Shown: piece after piece, positions 54,696-63,121 of the stretch
Layout: the number at the start of each line of letters is the position of its first letter
Position numbering within the stretch: the stretch's first letter is position 1
NCBI RefSeq assembly: GCF_023734095.1
Contig: NZ_AP024620.1
Location: 3,034,501 to 3,098,500 of the forward strand
Length of the DNA stretch: 64,000 nt
Reading direction: 5' to 3'
Origin: Moorella sp. Hama-1
GTDB lineage: Bacteria > Bacillota > DSM-521 > Neomoorellales > Neomoorellaceae
Program-made: the position numbers and the translations under genes
The notes under the pieces: generated by a model
The model's input: only the letters and a program-made list of their open reading frames with translations
Databases searched by the model: none
What the model was told of the DNA's origin: nothing

Positions 54696-56498
54696 TCACT
54701 TATCCACCCGGGTGCCGTAGCACTGCACCAGAATACCCCGCACGGCCGCCACGTCGACGTCGGTGAAGGTGCCAGGGTCCCGCCCCTGGGAGGCGGCGTA
54801 GGCCGCCGCCACCCCGGCGGCATCCCCCAGGACGCATTGATTGGGCAGCACCCGCAGTTCGGCCCAGGCCAGGGAGGAGATGCTGGCGGCATAGCCGGGG
54901 ATCAGCAGGTTGGGTATTGTCCGGCTCAGGAGGACGTTAAAGGGGATATAGACCGGGTTGGCGGGCAGAGAAGCCGCTCCCGGCGTCGTCCGGGGGAAGT
55001 CCGGCCGGAGATAGGGCGTCACCGGCCAGCGGTAACGACCGTCGCCGCCTTTGAGATCGCTATAGCGATAGGCATTGACATCCTGCCAGTAGAAGCCCAG
55101 ACCGATACGGTTTACATAATTCGCGCGATCGTCGCCATCCCGGGGGCCGGCCCCGGCGTGATGGCTGGCCGCCGTGGTCAAGGCGTAGTTGCTGTTCTCC
55201 GTCCCCGGCCCAGCTTCCCGGGGATCTATCACTGTATGCACCGTTTCCCGCAGGTAGAGCAGCCCGGCGGTGACCGGCTGCCCCCCGGCATCCCGCACCA
55301 GTTCCGCCGCCTGGAAGCCGTCAAAGCGCCGCAGGGCCTGGAGCAAATCGGGAGTGGCCAGCACCTCCCGGGCCAGCTGCCAGGCCGTATCTGTGTCCAG
55401 GGCTCCCGGCGCCGTATCCCGGGGATAGGCATCGTGCCAGCGGTCGCGGCCGTTGGCGCGGCCGTCTACATTAAAGATAAGGAGGGCGTTGACCCACCAT
55501 TCCCGGCTGCCCGGCCCGTCCTGGGCGGCGTTAAGGGGCTTTAAAGCAAAACCCCGGGGGCCGTATCTATCATTAAACCCGGTAACCACCGGGTCGTTTA
55601 TGTAAACTTCCCGGCCGCCGTAAGCACCCCAGATCCCCTTTTCCCGGCTAAAAACCATATCCGGGTAATTGCCGGGCCGGACGCCCTGGACCTTAAACAT
55701 CAAAGTCGCCGCCTGCTGGCGGGGTCGTAAGTTCAGCCCGGCCCCGGCGGTCTCGCCCGGCGCCGGCATGACGGCGGCCGCCTGGCGTTCTGCTGACAGC
55801 TCCCTCGGCCAGCCGGTTCCCTGCTGGTTCGGCTTAACATAATCCGGCGTCAAAAACTCCCCCGGCCAGTCGGCTCGCCCCACCGTCACCCCGGCGGCAC
55901 TTAAACGACTGAGCCGCCCGTCTTCCGAGGCGTCTACAAAGATTGACGCCGTTAGGATGCGGCGGCCCCGGCCCCAAACAACGCTCCCGGCGGCATCCCG
56001 CTGCAAGTCCCGCAAGGCCAGGGCGCGCAGCCGGCCCCGCCGGTCCTTCTGGAGGGCCGTGATATCCATGGCCCAGTAAGTCTGCAGATTGGGTAGCCGG
56101 CCCAGGTCGGCGGCGATTTGCGCCGCCAGGTCGGCGGGCCGGTAAAAGGGCCCGGTAGCCGCCAGCCAGTGGGCAAAGGAGCCCCCCTGGGCGAGCCTGC
56201 CGTCCCGGTTCCAGTAGCGCAGGTCCCAGAAATTCTGGCCGCCCACGGTGGCCAGGCCGCCGTACTCGCCCTCAGGGTAGGGGACTACCAGGACCACCTG
56301 CTTATCCGGTGCCGTGGCCGCCGCCTTCCAGGCCGCCGCGCACCCGGCCAGGCCGCCGCCGTAGACGGCGATATCCGCCCGGGCCGCCGGCGCCACCAGG
56401 GGCCAGCCCTCCGGGCGGCTCCCCGTACCCCGGAGAGTTAACATAAGACCTAACCACAAAAAAATCAACAAACCACTTTTCAGCAATCGTTTAAGCAT
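54696..56498 (-). CDS. Exported FAD-dependent oxidoreductase (FAD_oxidored family)
   Basis: 600 residues from ATG 56498, whose first base is the last base of the hepT stop. A signal peptide (MLKRLLKSGLLIFLWLGLMLTL) precedes a dinucleotide fold that starts DIAVYGGGLAGCAAAWKAAATAP. Further: GGLATVGGQNFWDLRYWN, FVDASEDGRLSRLSAAG and, near the C-terminus, IPGYAASISSLAWAELRVLPNQCVLGDAAGVAAAYA. This matches the uncharacterised FAD-dependent family (PF12831 type). Secretion of a flavoprotein of this kind is unusual; no reaction can be assigned. Confidence 0.8.
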   Translation of the reverse strand: MLKRLLKSGLLIFLWLGLMLTLRGTGSRPEGWPLVAPAARADIAVYGGGLAGCAAAWKAAATAPDKQVVLVVPYPEGEYGGLATVGGQNFWDLRYWNRDGRLAQGGSFAHWLAATGPFYRPADLAAQIAADLGRLPNLQTYWAMDITALQKDRRGRLRALALRDLQRDAAGSVVWGRGRRILTASIFVDASEDGRLSRLSAAGVTVGRADWPGEFLTPDYVKPNQQGTGWPRELSAERQAAAVMPAPGETAGAGLNLRPRQQAATLMFKVQGVRPGNYPDMVFSREKGIWGAYGGREVYINDPVVTGFNDRYGPRGFALKPLNAAQDGPGSREWWVNALLIFNVDGRANGRDRWHDAYPRDTAPGALDTDTAWQLAREVLATPDLLQALRRFDGFQAAELVRDAGGQPVTAGLLYLRETVHTVIDPREAGPGTENSNYALTTAASHHAGAGPRDGDDRANYVNRIGLGFYWQDVNAYRYSDLKGGDGRYRWPVTPYLRPDFPRTTPGAASLPANPVYIPFNVLLSRTIPNLLIPGYAASISSLAWAELRVLPNQCVLGDAAGVAAAYAASQGRDPGTFTDVDVAAVRGILVQCYGTRVDK

Positions 56499-56920
56499 CA
56501 ACTAATACCCAACTGCTTCATTATAGTCAACATAAAAGTCTTTAAATCATCGAGATCCCGTTTTAATATACCCCAGATAACCTCCGCATCCAGCCTGGTG
56601 TAATCATGGACAAGTATATTACGGAACTGGGCCATTTTCATTAATCTGGTAACCAGTACCTCTGGTAGATAATTGGCTTCGCCCAGCACGGCAAAAATAT
56701 CTTTATTATCCCGTGGCTCCCTTAAACCCTCAGCGGAAATTATGTGGCTGGCAATATCCAGGCAACTCTCCACTGCCAGATGTAAAGTCCGTTCCACATA
56801 ACGGCGCTGGCGCTTATCACTTTTAAAGTCATTTAAACTGACGCCCTGCTCCGCCTGCAGGTCAGCTATATATTCGCCGAGCAAAGCCAGGCGGTTGCGC
56901 GTGACCTCCTGATCAACCAT
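56498..56920 (-). CDS. hepT: HepT-like HEPN ribonuclease toxin
   Basis: 140 residues from ATG 56920, overlapping the nucleotidyltransferase gene by 8 bases. HEPN/DUF86 helical protein with the RX4-6H catalytic motif in FRNILVHDYTRLD. DKRQRRYVERTLHLAVESCLDIASHII is a typical helix. In HepT-MntA systems the toxin is inactivated when MntA adds AMP to a tyrosine near the active site (the Y of VHDY). Confidence 0.9.
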   Translation of the reverse strand: MVDQEVTRNRLALLGEYIADLQAEQGVSLNDFKSDKRQRRYVERTLHLAVESCLDIASHIISAEGLREPRDNKDIFAVLGEANYLPEVLVTRLMKMAQFRNILVHDYTRLDAEVIWGILKRDLDDLKTFMLTIMKQLGIS

Positions 56921-57380
56921 GGACCTCGCCTCCAGCCAATTTAGCGATAAGACCCTTATTACGCTTTTCCAGCAAAGGCTGCAGGTCAAAATAAGTTCGC
57001 CGGGACCAAACTTCAAACGTCACCCGGTAGCGGGTATTTTTATCGACCAGTAAAATCCCGTCTTTTAAAATCTGGTGCTGTAAAAGTAAAGGCGCTAACT
57101 TAATATCAATGACATCCACCTTTTTTCCCATCCTACTTTCTAGATCGATAATTATTTCCATCCGACGATCAAAACGCCGTAATTCATCTTCGATTTCAGT
57201 GAATAACACGGCTACATCGATATCACTGTGCTCGCGACCTGCTCCCCGGGCATAAGAACCAAAAAGGTAGGCCGCCACCACATCCCGGCAATCATCAAGA
57301 TACCTGATTAAGGCCGCAGTCAACGCTTTATTCAAGCACCCTTCTACTGGCAAATATAAGGGAGACGCCAAAGTTTCCAC
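56913..57380 (-). CDS. mntA: MntA-type nucleotidyltransferase antitoxin
   Basis: 155 residues. Minimal nucleotidyltransferase signature GSYARGAGREHSDIDVAVLF with the DxD metal site. The remaining part (GKKVDVIDIKLAPLLLQHQILKDGILL, then DKNTRYRVTFEVWSRRTYFDLQPLL) is typical of the MntA group. It neutralises HepT by AMPylation. Confidence 0.92.
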   Translation of the reverse strand: METLASPLYLPVEGCLNKALTAALIRYLDDCRDVVAAYLFGSYARGAGREHSDIDVAVLFTEIEDELRRFDRRMEIIIDLESRMGKKVDVIDIKLAPLLLQHQILKDGILLVDKNTRYRVTFEVWSRRTYFDLQPLLEKRNKGLIAKLAGGEVHG

Positions 57381-57401
57381 CTTCCTGCAAACCGCTATGT
57401 T

Positions 57402-57932
57402 TTATAAAACCGTGCTATTGCTTTCCAGCCCGAGGAGGTGACGCATTTTCAGGATAAAAAGATGGAGGTCCTTTTTAAAGTCACCGGCCAGCCCAGGCAA
57501 GCCCTCCAGCAGCTGGTGGATTTTATCCGGGTCCAGGCTGAAGCCATAAATGTTACGGAAAACATGCCTGAAGGCCCGGAGCTCATCCAGATTTCGGGCT
57601 GTCTTACCGTCCAGTAAGCCCGGGCGTAAGCCTGGCACTTCCAGGGTCATCTGATCCAGTAATTCTTTATGCCATTGTTCGCCGGCAGGGACAGAGCAGT
57701 CGATATCCCGCGCTACAATTCTAAAAATCTTTTCTATCGCCGTATAATAATCATGTAAGATCGAGCCGACTATTCGCAGGGACGCTTCGTCGGTGAGGCT
57801 GAAGCCCCCCAGGGAATCGGCTTGAATCTTGGGGAATAAGTTGTACCGCGCTAATTCCCTTTCCAGCCTTTCCAGGTTAGCTACTTCTTTACTAATACGG
57901 GCTTCCAGCAGAAGGTATTTTTCCGGGATCAT
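57402..57932 (-). CDS. HEPN-family toxin-like protein (second MNT pair)
   Basis: 176 residues from ATG 57932, overlapping its upstream partner by 4 bases. All-helical: RISKEVANLERLERELARYNLFPK, SILHDYYTAIEKIFRIVARDID, and ELRAFRHVFRNIYGFSLDPDKI. The FRHVFRNIYGF stretch carries an R-x4-6-(H/Y)-like HEPN motif. Differs from the HepT at 56.5 kb. Probably an RNase toxin held by the nucleotidyltransferase. Confidence 0.75.
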   Translation of the reverse strand: MIPEKYLLLEARISKEVANLERLERELARYNLFPKIQADSLGGFSLTDEASLRIVGSILHDYYTAIEKIFRIVARDIDCSVPAGEQWHKELLDQMTLEVPGLRPGLLDGKTARNLDELRAFRHVFRNIYGFSLDPDKIHQLLEGLPGLAGDFKKDLHLFILKMRHLLGLESNSTVL

Positions 57933-58276
57933 ATTGCCACCCCTTCCCGGGCTATTTCTTTTTGTAAAGAGGGCAGGGCATCCTCCGCACACACAATGCT
58001 AATATCAAAGGGAGCAGCCAGGCGCCCGGCCCGGGCCAGCATCTGCCAGTAGGGGCCTGTAAAACCGGTGACATAAAGGTCGATATCGGAGGCTTCCTGA
58101 AAATCACCCCGGGCCAGGGAACCATACAGGATAACCTGCTGCACACCATAAGTAGCGCGTAAAAAGGCGGCTACCTCCCTGGCTTTTTGCCAGGCTAGTT
58201 TCCGTCGCCGTTCTAATGCGCGGGCATGCTGCTGGTTGAGCAACCTCTGGAGGCGGTCGAATTCCTGCGCCTGCAA
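57929..58276 (-). CDS. MNT-type nucleotidyltransferase (second pair)
   Basis: 115 residues from TTG 58276 (GGAGG 8 bases before). Signature YGSLARGDFQEASDIDLYVTG with the DxD site. An N-terminal helix is rich in Q, R and K (LQRLLNQQHARALERRRKLAW). Partner of the HEPN-like protein it overlaps. Only 26 bases separate that protein's gene from mntA, so all four genes may be one operon. Confidence 0.85.
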   Translation of the reverse strand: MQAQEFDRLQRLLNQQHARALERRRKLAWQKAREVAAFLRATYGVQQVILYGSLARGDFQEASDIDLYVTGFTGPYWQMLARAGRLAAPFDISIVCAEDALPSLQKEIAREGVAI

Positions 58277-58487
58277 TAGTATCGCCTCCGCTAATTCCAG
58301 TATTTCCTGTTACTATGGGGCTGGGGAAGCCGCTGCCAGAAATAACCTTCAACTCTTACCGGTAAATCTGCTTATAATTACTGCTCGCAAGCAATGGAGG
58401 CCGCTAAAGGCCGACCAGGGTGAGCTGCCGCACTATCTTTCTGTATTTATCTTAAAGTTCCGGCCGTTATTTGTCAAGAAAAGGCAA

Positions 58488-58518
58488 CCCCCTGCAATCA
58501 CGGGTGACCGCAAGGGGG
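58488..58518 (-). terminator. Terminator of the efflux operon
   Basis: On the minus strand CCCCCTTGC pairs with TGCAGGGGG around a 13-base loop, followed by TTGCCTTTTC. Lies 28 bases after the last efflux gene. Confidence 0.75.
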
Positions 58519-58545
58519 CTGTTAGGAGTCCGGTTTCCATAAAGC

Positions 58546-59784
58546 CTATACAGGCGGTGGCGCCAGGGCGTTGTTGACGGCAGGGGGCTCCACCGTTACC
58601 GCCATCTTATCCTGCAGCACGCCGACGTTGGTGACGGCCACCTGCTCCCCGGCCTGCAGGCCCTGCAAAACCATTACCTGCCGGTCGTTTTTTAACCCCA
58701 GGGTTACCGGCCGCCGCTCCACAGTACCATTTTTGACCACGAACACATAATCCTGGCCGTTATCCGTGCGGACCGCCGCCACCGGGATGACGATGCCCCC
58801 GGCGCTAGTCAACTTAAAGGTCGCCCGGGCCGTCATGCCGGCCTTGAGGTCACCGGGGTTGGCCAGGCTGATCTCCACCGGAAAGCGCTGGCCGGTGGCC
58901 GCCGCCACCGGGCCCACCTGGGTTACCGTACCGGTAAACTCGCGGCCCGGCAGGGCATCCAGGGTGACCGTCACCTTTTGCCCGGTAGCCAGCAAAGGTA
59001 CTGCCTCCTGGCCGACTGTCCCCTGGAGCTTCAGGGTGGAGGTATCGGCGATGGTCAGTAGAGGCAGGGGGCTGGTTGGCGCGGCCATCTCACCGGGGTT
59101 TATGTTCCGGTTGGTGACAACACCGCTGAGGGGACTGGTTATGTCGGCGTTACTCATAGTAACTTTAATGGTGTTGGCCGCCGCCTCGGCCTGGGCCAGG
59201 CCGGAGCCGGTGGCGATGGCATACTGCTTTTGGGCCGCCTCAAATTGTTTCTGGGCCGCGTGGTAACCGTTTTGGGCCTGATCCAGCTTGGTCTGGGCGT
59301 CGTCCAGCTGGCTCTGGGATGCCGCGCCGGCATCCACCAGGGCCTTGATACGGTCATAATACTTCTGGGCGGCATCCAGGCCGGTCTTGGCATTGGCGAT
59401 GTTAACCTGCGCCGTCTCCATGGCTATCTGCGCCTGTCCCGCCTGATCCCGGACGCCCTGGACGGCGGCTTCGGCCTGGTTGAGCTGGGCCTGCAGTTCT
59501 TTTGTATCTATGGTCACCAGGAGCTGGCCCGCCTGGACATGATCGCCGACGTCGGCCTTGACGGCCGTCACCTGGCCCGATAACTTACTGACCACATTGG
59601 CCGTCCGCGCCGGCACCAGGGCGCCGGCTATTTCTACCGTCGTCGTTACCTGACCCTGGCCGGCGGCCATCACCTGGACAGCCACCTGATCGCCGGCCCC
59701 GGCCTGGGCGCCGCAGCCGGCGGCGCCCAGGGCCAGGAGGCCTGTAAGCATAAGGACCAGAACCCTCTTTCCCCTTGTCTTCAT
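58546..59784 (-). CDS. RND/HlyD-type efflux adaptor lipoprotein
   Basis: 412 residues from ATG 59784 (GGAGGGG upstream). Lipoprotein signal LALGAAGC at the N-terminus. Biotinyl-lipoyl halves (VVSKLSGQVTAVKADVGDHVQAGQLLVTID and ADITSPLSGVVTNRNINPGEMA) flank a long alanine/glutamine helical hairpin (about 85-200). A beta-barrel domain follows (TVTLDALPGREFTGTVTQVGPVA). It links an inner-membrane pump to the envelope. Last gene of the MarR-headed operon. Confidence 0.9.
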   Translation of the reverse strand: MKTRGKRVLVLMLTGLLALGAAGCGAQAGAGDQVAVQVMAAGQGQVTTTVEIAGALVPARTANVVSKLSGQVTAVKADVGDHVQAGQLLVTIDTKELQAQLNQAEAAVQGVRDQAGQAQIAMETAQVNIANAKTGLDAAQKYYDRIKALVDAGAASQSQLDDAQTKLDQAQNGYHAAQKQFEAAQKQYAIATGSGLAQAEAAANTIKVTMSNADITSPLSGVVTNRNINPGEMAAPTSPLPLLTIADTSTLKLQGTVGQEAVPLLATGQKVTVTLDALPGREFTGTVTQVGPVAAATGQRFPVEISLANPGDLKAGMTARATFKLTSAGGIVIPVAAVRTDNGQDYVFVVKNGTVERRPVTLGLKNDRQVMVLQGLQAGEQVAVTNVGVLQDKMAVTVEPPAVNNALAPPPV

Positions 59785-59848
59785 GGCTTGCTCCCCTCCG
59801 GAAACAAAGTGATTATCTAACATACCGAACCACAGGAAATAGCCGGCC

Positions 59849-60544
59849 TTACTTAATATGAATCCGCACCGTAGCGTTCATCCCCGGTATCAGCTTAACG
59901 TCCCCGGCGTTTAAGAGCTGGATCTTCACCGGTATGACCTGGGTCACCTTGGTATAATTACCAGTGGCGTTCTGGGCCGGCAGCAGGGAAAAGACCGAGG
60001 TCGTCGCCCGGCCGATATTGGCCACCCGGCCGCTGAAGTTTCGGCCCGGGAAGGCATCTATACTAACATCCACCACCTGGCCGGCCCTGACTTTTTCAAT
60101 AACCGTTTCTTTAATATTGGCGCTGATATACAGGTGGCCCGTGTCGGCGATGATGGCCAGGGGCATCCCCGGGGCGGCCATCTCCCCCACCAAGGCCTTG
60201 GACTGGATCACCTGGCCGTCAATGGGGGCCTTGATCTCAGCCTTCTGGGCCATGACCCCGGCGGCTGACCCCAGGGCCTGGGGATTGACGGCGCTGGAAG
60301 TCAGGGAGGCGCCCAGGTCCTGGCGGCCCAGGACCTGGCCGGCTTTGACGTTATCACCCTCCTGGACCTGCCAGGAAAGCAATTTACCGGGGATTTCCGG
60401 GCTGACCGTCACCGTATCAGCCGCCACCCGGGCGTCGTCGGTGCTGGCAAAGTTAGTCCCCTCGTAATGGTAATAATAGGCGATACCGCCGGCGCCAATT
60501 AAGGCGAGGATAATGACCATGGCAACTACAATTCGCCTTGACAC
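59849..60544 (-). CDS. emrA: EmrA-like membrane-fusion protein
   Basis: 231 residues from GTG 60544, with GGAGGAG about 10 bases before it. One N-terminal membrane anchor (VVAMVIILALIGAGGIAYYYHY), then NFASTDDARVAADTVTVSPEIPGKLLSWQVQEGDNVKAGQVLG, the EmrA lipoyl region. It is much shorter than E. coli EmrA: the coiled-coil hairpin is nearly absent (QALGSAAGVMAQKAEIKAP follows directly). Suits a Gram-positive envelope. The ribosome site abuts repeat copy F. Confidence 0.88.
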   Translation of the reverse strand: MSRRIVVAMVIILALIGAGGIAYYYHYEGTNFASTDDARVAADTVTVSPEIPGKLLSWQVQEGDNVKAGQVLGRQDLGASLTSSAVNPQALGSAAGVMAQKAEIKAPIDGQVIQSKALVGEMAAPGMPLAIIADTGHLYISANIKETVIEKVRAGQVVDVSIDAFPGRNFSGRVANIGRATTSVFSLLPAQNATGNYTKVTQVIPVKIQLLNAGDVKLIPGMNATVRIHIK

Positions 60545-60561
60545 CAGAAATTCACTCCTCC

Positions 60562-60685
60562 GAAATGAGATGTGTGAGGTTGGAGGTGAGAGGTGGGAGG
60601 CTTGTCGAAACTGGCTACGCCAGTTTCAGATTAAAGCTTGCTCGCCTCTCATTTCTTCCCTTCGTTGGTGGCGGCCCACCACCAT
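60562..60685 (-). repeat. Palindromic repeat copy F (full-length, upstream of emrA)
   Basis: 124 bp, matching copy E in length and most bases. Core GAAATGAGA (60562) to TCTCATTTC (60655); inner hairpin GAAACTGGC-TAC-GCCAGTTTC; GGTGGCGGCCCACC hairpin at the far end. On the minus strand it ends against GGAGGAG, the emrA ribosome site. Confidence 0.9.
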
Positions 60686-60766
60686 GAATAGCCCCCCGAA
60701 AACAGAGTTCTTGCCAGAACGGTTAACAACCCCAATTAAAGGCTTCTCAATCAGGTGAGGTTCCGC

Positions 60767-62581
60767 CTACTCCCCACCGCCGAAGCCCGGCCGGGTGCCG
60801 GAGCCTTTCCGGAGGAAGAAAGCCGGGATAACACCGGCCAGGGCAAAGACGGCGGCAATGACAAAGATATCATCGATGCCCCGCACGAAGGCCGTCTGGG
60901 CCACGACCCCTTGCAGGTATATAGTTCCCAGGCTCTGGGCCTGGGCGGCGGCCGCCGCTCCACCACCCAGGAAGGACCCTACCTGCTGGAAAAAGGATGT
61001 CACCGCCGGGTTGGTGGCCGTCACCTGGCTGGTCATCTGCATGGTATGCAGGGCTATGCGATCATTTAAAATCGAAGTCAGGATGGCGATGCCAAAGGAA
61101 CCCGACACCCGGTTGATAATATTGGTCATGGCCGAGGCGCGGCCGACCAGCTCATTGGGCAGGCCGGCCATGGCCGCCGTCTGGGCGGGCATGGAGGCAA
61201 AGGACATCCCCAGGCTGCGCAGGACCAGCCAGGTGATCAATACCTGGTTGGGGGTGATGATGTCAATAAAATGAAAGAGATAAGTCGTCACGGCCAGGAC
61301 CAGCAGGCCGGTCACGGCCATAAACTTCGGCCCGATTTTATCGTAGAGCCGGCCGGTGACAGGCATCATCAGCCCCGAGGCCAGGGCGCCGGGCATCATC
61401 AGCAGGCCCGTCTCCATGGCCCCTAGACCGCGGATGGTCTGCAGGAAAAGGGGCACATAAAAGATCCCGGCGAACAGGCCGATAGTGGTCACCACCACCA
61501 TGAGGTTGGCCAGGGTAAAGGTCGGGTAGCGAAAGACCCGCAGGTCCAGCAGGGGATTGGCGCAGGTCAGCTCCAAATAGATAAAGAGTCCCAGGGAGAC
61601 GGCGCTGGTATAAAAGAGAAAAACCGTCGGCTCAGCCGTCCAGCCCCATTCCCCGCCCTTGCTCAGGGCCAGCAGGAGGGTAAAGAGGCCGGTAGCCGAC
61701 GTCAGGGCGCCGCCGATATCGATGCTCCCCGCCTCGACGGCCGGAAAATCGGGTAAAAAAATCATAGAGAGCAAGACGCCGACGACACCGATAGGCAGGT
61801 TGATGGTAAAAATCCAGCGCCAGTCGACATATTCCACCAGGTAGCCTCCCAGGGTGGGGCCGATGGCCGGGGCTACCAGCAGGGCAATGCCGAAGACCCC
61901 CATGGCGCTGCCGATCCGCTCCCGGGGCACCATGCGGTAGACCATGGCCATGGTAGTCGGCATGATCATGCCGCCGCCCAGGGCCTGGACCACCCGGGCC
62001 ACAATCAGGGACTGGACGTTCCAGCTCATGGTACACAGGAGGGACCCAAAGGTAAAGCCGGCCAGGGCGAGCATATAAAGGCGCTTAAAGCCAAGTTTAT
62101 CGCCCATCCAGCCGCTTAAGGGCACCACCACCCCCAGAGCAAGCATATAAATAGTCACTACCCACTCGACAGTGCTGGTGTCGGTGTTGAAGACCCGCAT
62201 AATAGTCGGGATGGCCACATTGACAATACTGGAATCCAGAATGGACATAAAGGCGCCGATGAGGGCCACCAGGACCGGCACGGTCCAGGAGACCTGGCCG
62301 CTCCCGCTGTTGGGTGGCTGGGTGGGTGCTTCCAGCGTACCGGCATTAGTAATGTCCCGGCCGCTATTTTGCTTACCGCCGGTTTCCCGCTCTATACCAG
62401 TACCCATCGAATTCCGGTAGTTTTCCCGCCCGGCAGCGACACTGGTCGCCATGGTAGGGGAGCCGGTAGTAGAGGATCCAGTATCAGGGGGCCCAGCGAC
62501 CCCATCATTGAAAGGCGTCAGGCTTTTATCCCCAGCAGAGCCGGGCTGCCTCACCCCGGTGTCCCCCCGGTTAACGCCCAT
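60767..62581 (-). CDS. emrB: DHA2-family multidrug MFS transporter (EmrB)
   Basis: 604 residues from ATG 62581, overlapping marR by 11 bases. An unusual hydrophilic N-terminal extension of about 95 residues, rich in G, T, S and N, precedes 14 membrane helices. Motifs: LDSSIVNVAIPTIMRVFN, GWMGDKLGFKRLYMLAL (motif A), IGPTLGGYLVEYVDWRWIFTINLPIG (motif C). It pumps hydrophobic drugs with the EmrA adaptor. The extension does not resemble known EmrB. Confidence 0.9.
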   Translation of the reverse strand: MGVNRGDTGVRQPGSAGDKSLTPFNDGVAGPPDTGSSTTGSPTMATSVAAGRENYRNSMGTGIERETGGKQNSGRDITNAGTLEAPTQPPNSGSGQVSWTVPVLVALIGAFMSILDSSIVNVAIPTIMRVFNTDTSTVEWVVTIYMLALGVVVPLSGWMGDKLGFKRLYMLALAGFTFGSLLCTMSWNVQSLIVARVVQALGGGMIMPTTMAMVYRMVPRERIGSAMGVFGIALLVAPAIGPTLGGYLVEYVDWRWIFTINLPIGVVGVLLSMIFLPDFPAVEAGSIDIGGALTSATGLFTLLLALSKGGEWGWTAEPTVFLFYTSAVSLGLFIYLELTCANPLLDLRVFRYPTFTLANLMVVVTTIGLFAGIFYVPLFLQTIRGLGAMETGLLMMPGALASGLMMPVTGRLYDKIGPKFMAVTGLLVLAVTTYLFHFIDIITPNQVLITWLVLRSLGMSFASMPAQTAAMAGLPNELVGRASAMTNIINRVSGSFGIAILTSILNDRIALHTMQMTSQVTATNPAVTSFFQQVGSFLGGGAAAAAQAQSLGTIYLQGVVAQTAFVRGIDDIFVIAAVFALAGVIPAFFLRKGSGTRPGFGGGE

Positions 62582-63023
62582 GACCTTCACCCTCTTCCCC
62601 CTCCAAGTAATCCCGGAGCAGCTGCAGGTCGGCCAGCAGGCGCTGGCTGCAGCCTCCAGGCAGGTCACTGAAGATACCCCGCAGCTCGGTTTCTATGGCC
62701 GCCGTTAGGCGATTGATAAATTCCTGTAAAGCCGGCGTGCCCCGCACCAGGACGCTGCGGCGGTCTTCCGGGTCCGGCACCCGCTCCAGGAGGCCCCGGG
62801 CCACCAGGCGATCAAAGATACCGGTGAAGGTACTGGGGGGAATGCCGATATCCCCGGCCAGCTCCGTGGCCCGCAGAGCCCCCCTTTTATTCACCTTCCA
62901 GAGGACCAGCATCTCCGTCCCCGAGAGGCCCTCGGCCTGGAAGAGGGGCGCCAGGTGCCGCACCAGCCGCCGGTGGACCTGGCTTAACAGCTCCAGCAAC
63001 TGAAACTCCTGCATTCGTGTCAC
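62571..63023 (-). CDS. MarR-family transcriptional regulator
   Basis: 150 residues from GTG 63023 (AAGG 9 bases before) or ATG 63014. Winged helix: GLSGTEMLVLWKVNKRGALRATELAGDIGIPPSTFTGIFDRLVARGLLERVPDPEDRRSVLV, with the DxRS wing. It heads the efflux operon and should repress it until a drug binds. Two palindromes lie between promoter and start. Confidence 0.93.
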   Translation of the reverse strand: MTRMQEFQLLELLSQVHRRLVRHLAPLFQAEGLSGTEMLVLWKVNKRGALRATELAGDIGIPPSTFTGIFDRLVARGLLERVPDPEDRRSVLVRGTPALQEFINRLTAAIETELRGIFSDLPGGCSQRLLADLQLLRDYLEGEEGEGHGR

Positions 63024-63029
63024 CCACTT

Positions 63030-63075
63030 TAACCTTCGGTTAGCGGCTTATTTGGGATCGGATAATTCGAATCCG
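63030..63075. promoter_or_regulatory. Candidate MarR operators
   Basis: TAACC-TTC-GGTTA at 63030-63042 and CGGAT-7-ATCCG at 63059-63075 (with ATTCGAAT inside). Both lie between the -10 box and the marR start. Confidence 0.6.
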
Positions 63076-63092
63076 AAATAACAACAGTAAAA

Positions 63093-63121
63093 ATAATAAC
63101 ACCCGCCGGGGTGCCTGTCAA
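63093..63121 (-). promoter_or_regulatory. Promoter of the marR-emrB-emrA operon
   Basis: Minus strand: perfect TTGACA (63121-63116), 17-bp spacer, TATTAT (63098-63093). Confidence 0.85.
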
